Part shown: positions 45,233 through 54,838 of the stretch, in pieces
Layout of the letters: each line of letters starts with the position of its first letter
How positions within the stretch are numbered: the first letter of the stretch is position 1
NCBI GenBank assembly: GCA_023402175.1
Contig: JAEXCN010000113.1
Location: forward strand, 1 to 64,000
Source of the DNA: Pseudomonadota bacterium
GTDB lineage: Bacteria > Myxococcota_A > Polyangia > Polyangiales > Polyangiaceae
Length of the DNA: 64,000 bases
Direction of reading: 5' to 3'
Position numbers and translations under genes: made by a program
The notes under the pieces: generated by a model
Seen by the model: the letters and a program-made list of their open reading frames with translations, nothing else
Told to the model about the DNA's origin: nothing
Databases searched by the model: none

Positions 45233-46225
45233 ATGGCTCGTCGTCCGCATGCAAAATCGAACGGTGAAGGCAACGGAGGAGGCAACGGGAAGACGCGCAG
45301 CCGCGCCCCACGTGGGGCCCAGCGCGGCATCTGGAGCGGGTCGATCAGCTTCGGCCTGCTGCAGATCCCCATCTCGCTGATCCCGGCGGAGAGCCGCGCG
45401 GAGGAGCTGCACTTCCGGCAGCTCGACAAGCGCGACCTCTCCCCCGTTCGCTACGAGCGCGTCAGCAGCGCGACCGGGAAACCCGTCGCGTGGAAGGACA
45501 TCGTCAAAGGCTACGAGATCGAGAAGGACAACTACGTCGTCATCGATCCCGAGGACCTCGCGAAGGCGAACGTCAAAGCGACGCAGACGATCGACATCCA
45601 GGACTTCGTCCCGCGCGACCAGATCGATCCGGCGTTCTTCGAGACGCCGTACTTCATCGTCCCGCAGCCCCGCGCGATGAAGGCCTACGTGCTGTTGCGC
45701 GAGGCGCTGGAGAAGAAGAAGGCCGTCGCCGTCGCGACGTTCGTGCTCCGCACGCGCGAGCACCTCGTCGCGATCATGCCCGTCGGCGATGCGCTGATGC
45801 TCGAGGTGCTCCGCTTCGGGCACGAGCTGAAGGACGCGGAGGACATCCCCCTCCCCGATCGAGCCGACACGAAGGCGCTGGGCGATCGCGAGCTCGCCAT
45901 GGCCGAGCAGCTCATCGAGGGAATGATGAGCGACTGGGATCCCCGCAAGTACAAGGACAAGTACTACGGCGACGTGATGAAGATCATCGAGGAGAAGGCG
46001 AAGACCGGCTCGGTCACCGAGCACCACGTCGAGAAGGCTGGAACGGTCGCGAACGACGTCGTCGACCTGCTCGATCTTCTGAAGAAGAGCGTCGCGAAGT
46101 CGGGCCGAGCCGCGAACGACCAAGGCCCTGGGCCGAAGAAGGCGCGGGCGAAGGCGGCCGGTACGCGCAAGACGGCGCACAAGACGGCGCACAAGACATC
46201 CACGAAGAAGAGGAGGGCGGCATGA
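45233..46225 (+). CDS. ku: Ku protein, DNA end-binding factor of NHEJ
   Basis: 330 residues from ATG 45233. The Ku core starts GIWSGSISFGLLQIPISL (about 32) and includes FRQLDKRDLSPVRYERVSS, VVIDPEDLAKANVKATQTI, PYFIVPQP and AMAEQLIEGMMSDWDP. The C-terminus is a Lys/Ala/Thr tail with repeated KTAHKT units, a likely DNA-binding or LigD-contact tail. Bacterial Ku is a homodimeric ring that threads broken DNA ends and recruits LigD. First gene of a four-gene operon; its stop overlaps the topoisomerase start by ATGA. Low-complexity repeats just upstream leave little room for a promoter. Confidence 0.97.
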   Translation: MARRPHAKSNGEGNGGGNGKTRSRAPRGAQRGIWSGSISFGLLQIPISLIPAESRAEELHFRQLDKRDLSPVRYERVSSATGKPVAWKDIVKGYEIEKDNYVVIDPEDLAKANVKATQTIDIQDFVPRDQIDPAFFETPYFIVPQPRAMKAYVLLREALEKKKAVAVATFVLRTREHLVAIMPVGDALMLEVLRFGHELKDAEDIPLPDRADTKALGDRELAMAEQLIEGMMSDWDPRKYKDKYYGDVMKIIEEKAKTGSVTEHHVEKAGTVANDVVDLLDLLKKSVAKSGRAANDQGPGPKKARAKAAGTRKTAHKTAHKTSTKKRRAA

Positions 46226-47451
46226 CGAGACCGCGGCCGAAGCGTCCTTCCCTTCGCGGGCTCGGGTACGAGCGCTCGAGGACGCGCGGCCGCAAGCGTG
46301 CCGTCAAGCAGCTCACGGGGAAGATCGCGCGTGCGACCGGTCTCCTTCGTCCGCCTCGTCGCAAGCCGCTGCCGCTCGACCCCCTCGAGAGCGCGAAGGT
46401 CGCCGAGCTCCGCCACGTCGACGACTCCGGCCCGGGGATCCGCCGCATCGCCCACGGCAAGAGCTTCCGGTACAAGCGCCCCGACGGCTCGCCCGTTCGC
46501 GATCTACCGACGCTCCGCCGCATCGCGAGCCTCGCGATTCCGCCCGCGTGGACGAGCGTGTGGATCTGCCCCTCGGCCGACGGGCACATTCAGGCGACCG
46601 GCCGCGATGCGCGCGGGCGAAAGCAGTACCGCTACCATCCGCGTTTCCGCCAGATCCGCGACGAGACGAAGTACGAGCGCATGATCGCCTTCGCGGCGAT
46701 CTTGCCGAAGGTCCGCGCGCAGGTCGACGACGATCTCTCGCGAGCGGGACTATGCCGCGAGAAGGTCCTCGCGACGGTCGTCCGTCTCCTCGAGATCACG
46801 CTCATCCGCGTCGGAAACGAGGAGTACGCGCGGGAGAATGCGTCTTTCGGGCTGACGACGCTGAGGAACCGTCACGTCGACGTGAGCGGATCGAGCGTCC
46901 GCTTCCACTTCCGCGGCAAGAGCGGGATCGCGCACTCGGTCGAGGTGCACGACCGCCGCGTCGCCCGCGTGATCGCGCGATGCACGGATCTGCCCGGACA
47001 GATCCTGTTCCAGTACGTCGACGACGAGGGCACGCTCTGCACGGTCGAATCATCCGAGGTCAACGCGTACCTCCGCACGATCTCCGGCGCCGAGTTCACG
47101 GCGAAGGACTTCCGCACGTGGGCCGGCACCGTGCTCGCGGCCACCGCGCTCGCGAACCTCGTTGCGGAGGAGGGCGCGAAGGTCTCGGGGACCCTGCTGA
47201 AGAAGAATGTCGTCCAAGCGATCAAGGACGTCGCAACGCGACTCGGCAACACGACTGCCGTCTGTCGCAAGTGTTACGTCCATCCCGAGATCATCGACGC
47301 GTACCTCGAAGGCGCGCTCTCGCTCGAGATCGCAGCTCCGAGCCTGGCGACGAAGAATCGTCCGCCGAGCCTCTCCGCGGAGGAGACCGCGGTCCTTGCG
47401 CTGCTGCAGGAGCGGATCGGGCGCCGCCGTACGAAGCTCGAGGCGGCATGA
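46222..47451 (+). CDS. DNA topoisomerase IB (poxvirus/bacterial type)
   Basis: 409 residues from ATG 46222. The N-terminus is very basic. Conserved segments follow: WTSVWICPSADGHIQATGRDARGRKQYRYHP, LIRVGNEEYARENASFGLTTL, FRGKSG, KDFRTWAGTVLA and VCRKCYVHPEII. Tyr352 in the last motif is the expected nucleophile, and the Arg and Lys of RVGN, FRGK and DFRT complete the active site. It relaxes supercoils by a 3'-phosphotyrosyl intermediate. Its place between ku and ligD, with four-base overlaps on both sides, suggests a link to end joining, but this is not proved. Confidence 0.93.
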   Translation: MTRPRPKRPSLRGLGYERSRTRGRKRAVKQLTGKIARATGLLRPPRRKPLPLDPLESAKVAELRHVDDSGPGIRRIAHGKSFRYKRPDGSPVRDLPTLRRIASLAIPPAWTSVWICPSADGHIQATGRDARGRKQYRYHPRFRQIRDETKYERMIAFAAILPKVRAQVDDDLSRAGLCREKVLATVVRLLEITLIRVGNEEYARENASFGLTTLRNRHVDVSGSSVRFHFRGKSGIAHSVEVHDRRVARVIARCTDLPGQILFQYVDDEGTLCTVESSEVNAYLRTISGAEFTAKDFRTWAGTVLAATALANLVAEEGAKVSGTLLKKNVVQAIKDVATRLGNTTAVCRKCYVHPEIIDAYLEGALSLEIAAPSLATKNRPPSLSAEETAVLALLQERIGRRRTKLEAA

Positions 47452-48437
47452 GCGCGGACGTCCGGGTCGGCATCTCGGGATGGCGCTATCCACCGTGGCG
47501 CAACGTGTTCTATCCGCGAGGCCTCGCGCAGCATCGCGAGCTCGAATACGCGAGCCGCCAGGTCCGGACCGTCGAGATCAACGGCTCCTTCTACTCGCTC
47601 CAGCGCCCCTCGAGCTACCAGTGCTGGTACGCGGATACGCCCTCCGATTTCGTGTTCGCCGTCAAAGGCGCGCGCTTCATCTCGCACAACAAGAAGCTCA
47701 AGGACTGCGCCGGACCGCTCGCGAACTTCTTCGCATCCGGCGTCCTCGCGCTCGAAGAGAAGCTGGGTCCGGTCCTTTGGCAGCTCCCTCCGCAGCTCGC
47801 GTTCAACGCCGAACGCATCGAGGAGTTCCTCGCATCGCTGCCACGCACGACGGCGGCCGCCGCGGAGATCGCGCGCGGGCACGATCATCGGATCAAACAC
47901 GGCGCATACCTCGACATCCGCCATGACGGACCGATTCGCTACGCGATGGAGGTCCGGCACGAGACGTTCGACGATCCCTCGTTCATACGCATCCTGCGGA
48001 AACAGAACGTGGCCTCGTGCATCGCGGACACGGCGGGCAAGTGGCCGTACCTCGAGGACGTCACCGCAGATTTCGTCTACATCCGTCTCCACGGCGCCAA
48101 GCAGCTCTATGCGAGCGGGTATTCGAGCACGGAGCTCGATCGGTGGGCGGACCGCATCGCCGCGTGGTGCAGCGGCAAGGAGCCCACCGACGCCGTGCTC
48201 GCCGCTCCCGGCACGAAGCCGAAGTCGGCGCGCGGGCGCGACGTCTACGTGTACTTCGACAACGACGTGAAGGTCCGAGCGCCCTTCGACGCGATGAACC
48301 TCGCGGCGCGCTTCGGTCATGGTCACCGCGTCGCCTTCCCACGCAACCTGCATCGCGCGGCCGAAGCCGAACGCGGCGTCGTGCAGGTGAGCCAGACCTG
48401 GGATCGATGGCGCTACGGGCAGAGGAGGACGGCATGA
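47448..48437 (+). CDS. DUF72 family protein (YecE-like)
   Basis: 329 residues from ATG 47448, overlapping the topoisomerase stop by four bases. A TIM-barrel-like DUF72 pattern is clear: VGISGWRYPPWRNVFYP, YASRQVRTVEINGSFYSLQ, FVFAVKGARFISHNKKL, GPVLWQLPPQLAFN, YAMEVRHETFDD, FVYIRLHG and DVYVYFDNDVKV. The biochemical role of DUF72 is not established; a nuclease or DNA-repair function has been proposed. Context here, inside an NHEJ operon, supports a repair role. Confidence 0.9.
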   Translation: MSADVRVGISGWRYPPWRNVFYPRGLAQHRELEYASRQVRTVEINGSFYSLQRPSSYQCWYADTPSDFVFAVKGARFISHNKKLKDCAGPLANFFASGVLALEEKLGPVLWQLPPQLAFNAERIEEFLASLPRTTAAAAEIARGHDHRIKHGAYLDIRHDGPIRYAMEVRHETFDDPSFIRILRKQNVASCIADTAGKWPYLEDVTADFVYIRLHGAKQLYASGYSSTELDRWADRIAAWCSGKEPTDAVLAAPGTKPKSARGRDVYVYFDNDVKVRAPFDAMNLAARFGHGHRVAFPRNLHRAAEAERGVVQVSQTWDRWRYGQRRTA

Positions 48438-51139
48438 AGCGTGGTGGCAGCGATACGGCGCTGGGGCGTTACAACGAGATGCGTGACTTCGAGCTGACCG
48501 ACGAGCCTTCCGGCCGCGTCGCGCGCACGAAGAGCGGGCGCTCGTACGTCATCCAGAAGCACGCCGCCCGCCGGCTCCACTACGACTTCCGGCTCGAGAA
48601 CGACGGCGTGCTCTGGAGCTGGGCGGTGCCGAAGGGACCGAGCCTCGCTCCCGGCGATCGACGCCTCGCCGTGCAGACCGAGGACCATCCGATCGACTAC
48701 CGCGACTTCGAGGGCACGATCCCCGAGGGGCAATACGGCGGTGGACCGGTCATCGTGTGGGATCGCGGCGAGTGGACGCCGATCGGCGATGCCGCCGAAG
48801 GCATGAGGAAGGGGCGCCTCGACTTCGAGCTCGACGGAGAGAAGCTGCACGGAAAGTTCATGCTCGTCCGGACGACGAGGCCCGACGAAAAGAAGGCGAG
48901 CTGGCTCCTGATGAAGCGAACCGACGAGTACGCGACCACCGGTCCGGAAGCGAACATCGTCGACGTGCGCCCCGAGAGCATCCTCACCGGACGCACGATC
49001 GAGGACGTCGTCGCCGGTGTACCCGCGAAGCCGCGTGCCAACGGGAAGAAGACGCGCGCGAACGGAAAGAAGACGGCCGGTAAGGCAAAGGCGAAGGCGA
49101 AGGCGAAGACGAAGACGAAGACGGCCCGAGCGAAGACGAGCGCGAAGCCCAAGCTCCGCGGTGCGCCGCTGCCCGAGTTCGGGTCGGTCGCTCCCGAGCT
49201 CGCGACGCTCGTGAAGGACGTGCCAAACGCGGGCCCGTGGATCTACGAGATCAAATACGACGGCTACCGGACGCTCGCGTGGCTCGACGACGGCAAGGTC
49301 CGCATGGCGTCGCGTCGCGGGCACGACTGGACGGACAAGTACCGGAACATCGCGAGCGCGCTCTCGCGCGTCCGCGCGAAGAACGCCATCTTCGACGGCG
49401 AGGTCGCGTACGTGCTCGACGACGGACGCACCGACTTCCAGAAGCTCCAGAACACGCTCGGGAGCGACTCGCCGAAGGATCGGGCCCGGCTCGTCTACTT
49501 CGTCTTCGACCTCCTCTTCTACGATGGGGTCGATCTCCGCGACGAGCCGCTCGAGTACCGCAAGGAGCGCCTCCGCACGATCCTCGCCGGCGAGGGACCT
49601 CCGCTCAAGATGAGCGACCACGTCGAGGACGGCCGCGCGTTCTTCCGCGAAGCGTGCAAGGTCGGCCTCGAAGGGATCATCGGCAAGCGCGCCGATCGCC
49701 CTTACCTCTCGAGCCGCACGAAGGACTGGATCAAGGTCAAATGCGACAAGCGCCAGGAGCTCGTCGTCGTCGGCTACACCCCGCCGAAGGGAATGCGCAA
49801 CGGCATCGGCGCCCTGCTCGTCGGCGTCCGTGAGGGCAAGGACCTTCGCTATGCCGGCAAGGTCGGGACGGGCTTCTCGAACGCGACGCTGAAGGATCTC
49901 GCTTCGCGGCTGGGCAAGATCACCGTCGACGAGCCGTCGGTGAAGAACCCGCCGCGCATGCGCCAGGCGAAATGGGTGAAGCCTGAGCTCGTGGCCCAGG
50001 TGCGCTTCACCGAATGGACGAGCGACGGCTCGCTCCGTCATCCTTCGTTCGAGGGCCTGCGCTTCGACAAGAGCCCGCGCGAGGTGCATCGCGAGGTCGA
50101 ACAGGAGCCTCCGCGGGCACCGGCGAAGCCCACCGCTCGCGCGCGGACAACCGAAGACGACGCGGACGACGAGGCGACCGCCGCGCACCTCCGCGCAAAA
50201 CACGCGAAGGACGAAGCCCGACCGCGCATCGACGGGATCGTGATCAGCCATCCGGACCGCGTGATGGACGTCGGGACCGGACTCACGAAGCTCGACCTCG
50301 CGCGCTACGCCGGCGAGGTCTGCAATACGATGCTCCCGTACGTCGTGAAGCGTCCGCTGATGCTCCTTCGCTGCCCAGGCGGCACGCAGACGAGCGTGTT
50401 CCGTCAGTCGGATCGGCGCCAGGGGAAGAAGTCGAGCTGCTTCGTCCAGAAGCACTCGGGTCAGGGCCTCAACAAGGAGAACCTCAGCTCCACGACCGTG
50501 GGCGACGAGGAGGGGCTCTACGTCACGAACGCGAAGCAGCTCGTCCTTCTCGCGCAGAACAACACCGTCGAGATCCACGGCTGGGGCGCGACGCTACCGA
50601 GGTGGCAACGGCCCGATTGGATCGTCTTCGACCTCGATCCGGACGAGGATCTGCCGCTGTCGCGCGTCGTCGACGCCGCGTTCGAGACGCGAAACGCGCT
50701 CCGGACGCTCGGGCTCGAGAGCTGGGTCAAGACGACGGGCGGCAAGGGCCTGCACGTCGTCGTCCCCATCGCTCGCCGTTACGACTGGGACACCGTCCGG
50801 CGCGTCTCGCAGAACATCGCCGTCCTCATGTCGCGCGCCGCTCCCGATCGCTATGTCGCGAACATGTCGAAGAAGGCCCGCGTCGGAAAGATCTTCGTCG
50901 ACTATCTCCGCAACGTGGAGGGAGCGACGGCCGTCCTTCCCTACTCTGCCCGTGCACGCCCGGGCCTACCCGTCGCGATGCCGGTCGAATGGGACGACCT
51001 CCGCAACATCGACCCGCAAGAGCTCACGATCGTGACCGTGCCGAAGCTCATCGCACGCCGAAAGCGCGATCCGTGGGCCGACTTGCTCGACACGCGCCAA
51101 ACACTCCCGCGCGAGCTCCTCGACGCACCGCTCACGTGA
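48434..51139 (+). CDS. ligD: Multifunctional DNA ligase LigD (phosphoesterase-ligase-polymerase)
   Basis: 901 residues from ATG 48434, overlapping the DUF72 gene by ATGA. Domain order is 3'-phosphoesterase (about 10-190; IQKHAARRLHYDFRLE, EGTIPEGQYGGG), a Lys/Ala/Thr linker (about 195-240), ATP-dependent ligase (about 245-560; EIKYDGYR with Lys274, FDGEVAYV, EGIIGKR, WIKVK) and a primase-polymerase domain (about 600-895; VFDLDPDEDLP, TTGGKGLHVVVPI, KIFVDYLRN). This is the Pseudomonas-type order. It trims, fills and seals ends held by Ku. Last gene of the operon. Confidence 0.96.
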   Translation: MKRGGSDTALGRYNEMRDFELTDEPSGRVARTKSGRSYVIQKHAARRLHYDFRLENDGVLWSWAVPKGPSLAPGDRRLAVQTEDHPIDYRDFEGTIPEGQYGGGPVIVWDRGEWTPIGDAAEGMRKGRLDFELDGEKLHGKFMLVRTTRPDEKKASWLLMKRTDEYATTGPEANIVDVRPESILTGRTIEDVVAGVPAKPRANGKKTRANGKKTAGKAKAKAKAKTKTKTARAKTSAKPKLRGAPLPEFGSVAPELATLVKDVPNAGPWIYEIKYDGYRTLAWLDDGKVRMASRRGHDWTDKYRNIASALSRVRAKNAIFDGEVAYVLDDGRTDFQKLQNTLGSDSPKDRARLVYFVFDLLFYDGVDLRDEPLEYRKERLRTILAGEGPPLKMSDHVEDGRAFFREACKVGLEGIIGKRADRPYLSSRTKDWIKVKCDKRQELVVVGYTPPKGMRNGIGALLVGVREGKDLRYAGKVGTGFSNATLKDLASRLGKITVDEPSVKNPPRMRQAKWVKPELVAQVRFTEWTSDGSLRHPSFEGLRFDKSPREVHREVEQEPPRAPAKPTARARTTEDDADDEATAAHLRAKHAKDEARPRIDGIVISHPDRVMDVGTGLTKLDLARYAGEVCNTMLPYVVKRPLMLLRCPGGTQTSVFRQSDRRQGKKSSCFVQKHSGQGLNKENLSSTTVGDEEGLYVTNAKQLVLLAQNNTVEIHGWGATLPRWQRPDWIVFDLDPDEDLPLSRVVDAAFETRNALRTLGLESWVKTTGGKGLHVVVPIARRYDWDTVRRVSQNIAVLMSRAAPDRYVANMSKKARVGKIFVDYLRNVEGATAVLPYSARARPGLPVAMPVEWDDLRNIDPQELTIVTVPKLIARRKRDPWADLLDTRQTLPRELLDAPLT

Positions 51140-51179
51140 CGGCGCGACTTCTACTTCTCGAGCGCGCTTGGAGAAGAAG

Positions 51180-51658
51180 AGATTTACAGGGAGACAGGGG
51201 GAACGGGGAGCCGAGAGGGAGGTGTCTTGCGTCACTCTTCACCTGGACCCTCGTCGGGCCCTCCAGGAAATTGCTTCGCAATTTCCTGTCGGAAATTTGA
51301 GTCTCCGATCCGGTCGTCAGGTGGATCCACACGGTGCCCACGTCATTGCCGATTGCAGGATTGGACGGAGCTGCTGCCCGCCTCTCGTTGGCGGCGCCAC
51401 GCGTTCATCGCGGTTCGGAAGTCGCGCTGATCCTTGTCGCTCAGGGTTGTGCAATCTGCACCCATCTGTGATCCTCGATGCTTGGAATGAGGTCAGCACC
51501 GTGTGGAAGATGGCCCGCACGGTCGCGAGTGAGGTCTCCCTTTCCGAAGGAAATGCGGAGCATTTCCTGAGGGTCCCACGAGGCGACAGTCAGGAACTGA
51601 GAGAAGCCCCTCCTCTCCCTCTCGGCTCCCTGTCGCGCTGTCTCCCTGTTAAATCCTC
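51180..51658. mobile_element. 479-bp inverted-repeat element (MITE-like candidate)
   Basis: Left arm 51180-51296 and right arm 51541-51658 are imperfect inverted repeats about 115-120 bases long. Shared blocks include ACAGGGAGACAG, GGGAGCCGAGAGGGAG and AGGAAATxGC...GCxATTTCCT. Each arm contains its own hairpin: 51264-51288 (11-bp stem, loop TTC) and 51548-51568 (9-bp stem, loop GGA). The centre (51297-51540) has no convincing gene. No target-site duplication is obvious. From 51659 to 51820 I see nothing. Confidence 0.65.
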
Positions 51659-51820
51659 TCGAGCAACGAGCGAGGCGGCCCGCGCACGACAGAGAGCGTC
51701 AGTCCGCAGGCGCGACCAGGCGAGGGCGCGCGTGGCAGGCGAAGAACACGCGCGCGAGCGCGCGAGGCGCGTTAGCGAAAGGGCTCTCGCGAGACGAGAG
51801 CCCGATCGGAACGGCGTTGG

Positions 51821-52261
51821 TTACTGCGCGCCCGGCGGCTTCGGCAGACACGCGGCGGCCGGGCCGCCCGCGACGAAGCACGTCGCGCCCTGGATGCAAT
51901 CTGCATCCGACTGGCAGGGGAACGCGCACTTGCCGTACTGCGTGTTGCAGCGGTGGGTCATGCACTGCGAGTCGTTCTGGCAGGCGAGCGCGGTCGGCCC
52001 CGGGACGGACATCTGGCCCGCTGCGGGCGCGGCGCCCGGCTGACCCGGCTGAGGCGGGTACTGCTGCGGATATTGACCTTGCTGCGGATACTGACCCGGC
52101 TGTCCATAACCCGGCTGCCCCGGCTGGGGGTATCCCGGCTGACCGTAGGGCTGCGCGCTGGGAGCTGGCGCGGCCGGCGGCGGCTCATCTTTCTTGCACG
52201 CGACGACCAGCGCGACGACCGAGACGACACCAAAAGCAGCAGCCAACGAGATCCTTGCCAT
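51821..52261 (-). CDS. Small Pro/Gln/Gly-rich lipoprotein with Cys motif
   Basis: 146 residues. Signal peptide with lipobox VVAC. The middle is a low-complexity Gln/Pro/Gly/Tyr stretch with units PGQPGYG and PQQGQYPQQ, likely disordered. The C-terminal 60 residues carry seven cysteines (CQNDSQCMTHRC, CAFPCQSDADCIQGATC), a small disulfide domain like those in Polyangia surface proteins. Function unknown. Confidence 0.8.
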   Translation of the reverse strand: MARISLAAAFGVVSVVALVVACKKDEPPPAAPAPSAQPYGQPGYPQPGQPGYGQPGQYPQQGQYPQQYPPQPGQPGAAPAAGQMSVPGPTALACQNDSQCMTHRCNTQYGKCAFPCQSDADCIQGATCFVAGGPAAACLPKPPGAQ

Positions 52262-52482
52262 GTCTCCTCCAAGCTATGGGCACACGACCAGCTTCGGCGA
52301 GGCCCTACAACTATCGGCCACGCGCGAGAGCGTCAACTGAGCGTCATCGAGCGACGCGAAGACGACTGAAGAGAACCCGCGCGCGCCATCACCAAGCATG
52401 CTCCTCGTCCACAACGAAGCAGCATCGATGCCCCTTACACCGAACGCGGTCGTTACGTCGTGCGTGGTATCGTCCGCGCCTC

Positions 52483-53199
52483 ATGTTCGGTTGGACGGAC
52501 GCACGGGCGATCCTCGTCACTACCATCGTGCTCGGGCTCGAAGGAGCCGCGTGCACGCCGGGCACGCCGCCCGCTCCGGCTGGGGTAGATGCTTCCGTCT
52601 CTCCCCTGCCCGGGGCGGCGACGGCCGCGGCGGCTGCAGGTGATGCCGGCTCTCCGGCGGCGGCTCTGACGACCGACGCGGGGTCCGCTGCTCCGTCGGC
52701 TCCATCGGCCGTTGCGAGCTCAGCGGCCGATGCGGGCGATCCGGGCACGCTGCCGCAGACTCGCGACAGGCCCGCCCCGAAGAGCGCCGCTCTCGATGCA
52801 CGCGCCGCCGCGCTCTGGGATGGCATCGTCCACGACGATCCCGATCGCGCGATGCCGTTCTTCTTCCCCGTGACGGCGTACGAGCAGGTGAAGGCGATCC
52901 CCTCCCCGGCCTCGGACTGGCGACGGCGGCTCGTTGCGGCTTACAAGCGAGACATCCACGGCCTCAACAAGCGCCTCGGCGACAAGGCGGAGTCGGCGAA
53001 GCTCGTTCGCCTCGACGTCCCCGACGAACGCGGGCGCTGGGTCGAGCCGAACGAGGAGTCGAACAAGCTCGGATACTATCGCGTGTATGGCACACGCATC
53101 GTCTACGAGGTCGACGGCAAGGAGCGCGCGCTCGACATCTCGTCGCTCATCTCGTGGCGCGGCGAGTGGTACGTCGTCCACCTGACCGGGTTCAAGTAG
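52483..53199 (+). CDS. Putative lipoprotein with Ala/Asp-rich tether
   Basis: 238 residues from ATG 52483. Hydrophobic N-terminus ILVTTIVLGLEGAAC gives a lipobox GAAC. A tether rich in Ala, Asp, Pro and Ser runs to about residue 105. The mature domain (DARAAALWDGIVHDDPDRAMP to ISWRGEWYVVHLTGF, ~135 residues) is compact with a mixed alpha/beta look and ends in a Trp-Tyr strand. I do not recognise a family. Confidence 0.75.
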   Translation: MFGWTDARAILVTTIVLGLEGAACTPGTPPAPAGVDASVSPLPGAATAAAAAGDAGSPAAALTTDAGSAAPSAPSAVASSAADAGDPGTLPQTRDRPAPKSAALDARAAALWDGIVHDDPDRAMPFFFPVTAYEQVKAIPSPASDWRRRLVAAYKRDIHGLNKRLGDKAESAKLVRLDVPDERGRWVEPNEESNKLGYYRVYGTRIVYEVDGKERALDISSLISWRGEWYVVHLTGFK

Positions 53200-53410
53200 C
53201 CCCCCAGTGCTCACTTCCAGGTCAGCAAGTGGTCTCGGTGGGGCTCCGCACGCGTCGCTGCCTACGACGGACTCCACGACCGTCATCCGCCCGCGAAACG
53301 CGAGCGCGACCCCGTCGCGCCCGGAGGAGCGGCTCCGTCATCTCGCGAAACGAGAATCCGCGACCCGCGCCTGTCGGGGCGGGATCGCGGAAGTCCTTGG
53401 AAAGAAGGGG

Positions 53411-53483
53411 TGGGCCGAGCGGGGCACGATCCCGCGACCTACGGATTAAAAGTCCGCAGCTCTACCAACTGAGCTATCGGCCC
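53411..53483 (-). tRNA. tRNA-Lys (anticodon TTT)
   Basis: On the minus strand the gene runs from GGGCCGA to TCGGCCC plus discriminator A. The D arm is AGCTCAGTTGGTAGAGC, the anticodon loop CTTTTAA and the T-arm sequence GTCGCGGGATCGTGCCC. Seven acceptor pairs are perfect. CCA is not encoded. Confidence 0.93.
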
Positions 53484-53995
53484 ATTCGAAACACGCTTTC
53501 GATACGTTCACCGCGGTCTCTCGTCCAGTCCTTTCAGCTCCGCCGCGCGTCGCAGCGGTGAGAACGAAGCTCCTGCAGCGGCCGCGAGCGTCGACGTCGC
53601 GCCAGCGGCGGGCAGCGCCCGAGCCGTCGCAGCGGCAGACATTGGCTCTCCGAGAGGCTGATGAGGCTGATGAGGCCGACGGTCCGTCGATTCGCGCGCT
53701 GCCGAGCTCGTCGGCGGCGTCATGCCGTCAACGTCATGGTCGCGCGTGCGCGAAGCGACGCCGAGCGCAGACCGAGTGTCGGGACGAAGCGACGGGATCA
53801 GCTCCGCGGTCAGCTTCGAGAATCGCGAGAATCCCGCGCATTTGCGTATGGTTGTGCGCGAATGGGCGCCGCGGCCCGCGCGTTGCAGACGCCGCACGTG
53901 ATGATGATGGCTGCACCGTGGGGACCTTCGTCGAACGCCCCCGCTCTTTTTGCTTCGACTCCGCTCGACCCGCGCGGTCCGAGCGCCAGGTGCTC
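53484..53995. other. Intergenic stretch of 512 bp, no supported gene
   Basis: This holds the upstream flank of the tRNA and the promoter region of the DUF1275 gene. An open frame on the minus strand (53508-53897) has mixed third-position composition unlike neighbouring genes. A small duplication GAGGCTGAT occurs near 53656-53673. I see no hairpin or motif of note. Confidence 0.6.
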
Positions 53996-54796
53996 ATGCG
54001 TAAGGTGATCCTTCATCACCCGGAGGAGATCTTCTCGCGCCGCCACGTGCCGTCGTGGCTCATGTTGAGCTTTTCGTCCGGCTGCGTGAACGCGATCGCC
54101 TTCATGGCGTGTAAGCGATTCGTCACCCATCTCACGGGCACGTTCACGCAGCTCGGCGTGCAGGCCGCGCATCTCCCCGTCGTCCTCGATCTCGCCGCCG
54201 TCATCGTGTGCTTCATCGCAGGCGCGATGACCGCCGCGTTGTTGATCAACGGGCGCGCGCACCGCGGGAAACAACCGCTCTACACGCTCCCGCTGATGAT
54301 CGTCGCCGTGACGACGGCAGCGGTCGGCGCTGCGGGGTATGCAGGCTTTCTCGGCGACTTCGGAGGCGCCGTCGGCGGGGCCGGCGACTTCGTTCTGCTG
54401 TCGATGCTCAGCTTCGCGAGCGGCCTCCAGAACGCCGCCGTCGCATCGAGCACCGGGCTGCTCGTTCGCACCACGCACCTCACCGGGCCGGCGACCGATC
54501 TCGGAATGCACCTCGTCGATCTCGCGTACACGAAGGGGCCCGAGAGGCGCTCGGCGAAGCGGCACGCCCTCCTTCGTGCGGGCAAGATCCTCGCGTTCGC
54601 GAGCGGCGCCATCGGCGGCGTGATGCTCGCCCAGAGCATGCAGTTCCTCGCGTTCTTCGTGCCCGCCGCGATCATCATCGCCGCCACCGCGCTGAGCTTC
54701 GATCCGATGCGCGTCCGGCAGATGCTCTCTCCGCCCGCGGACGACGAGGCGATCGAGCCGACGCGGGACGGCGAGGACGCGCGCGCCGGGGCCTGA
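53996..54796 (+). CDS. DUF1275 (YoaK-type) inner-membrane protein
   Basis: 266 residues from ATG 53996. Six hydrophobic segments are visible. Family features are SFSSGCVNAIAFMACKRFVTHLTGTFTQLG near the start, FASGLQNAAVASSTGLLVRTTHLTG in the middle and IGGVMLAQSMQFLAFFVPAAIII near the end. The transported substrate is unknown. The C-terminus is an acidic cytoplasmic tail. It stands alone, with 101 bases to the next gene. Confidence 0.9.
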   Translation: MRKVILHHPEEIFSRRHVPSWLMLSFSSGCVNAIAFMACKRFVTHLTGTFTQLGVQAAHLPVVLDLAAVIVCFIAGAMTAALLINGRAHRGKQPLYTLPLMIVAVTTAAVGAAGYAGFLGDFGGAVGGAGDFVLLSMLSFASGLQNAAVASSTGLLVRTTHLTGPATDLGMHLVDLAYTKGPERRSAKRHALLRAGKILAFASGAIGGVMLAQSMQFLAFFVPAAIIIAATALSFDPMRVRQMLSPPADDEAIEPTRDGEDARAGA

Positions 54797-54838
54797 TCGA
54801 CCGCGGGGAGGACGCGGCTCGCGCTCGGGTGACGAGAA

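Noticed and set aside
43496..46192. 898-codon open frame on the minus strand opposite the pseudokinase fusion and ku
   Set aside because: Antisense to two well-supported genes, with low-complexity Arg/Asp/Leu translation.
53508..53897. 129-codon minus-strand frame near the tRNA gene
   Set aside because: Mixed codon usage, no motif and no ribosome binding site.
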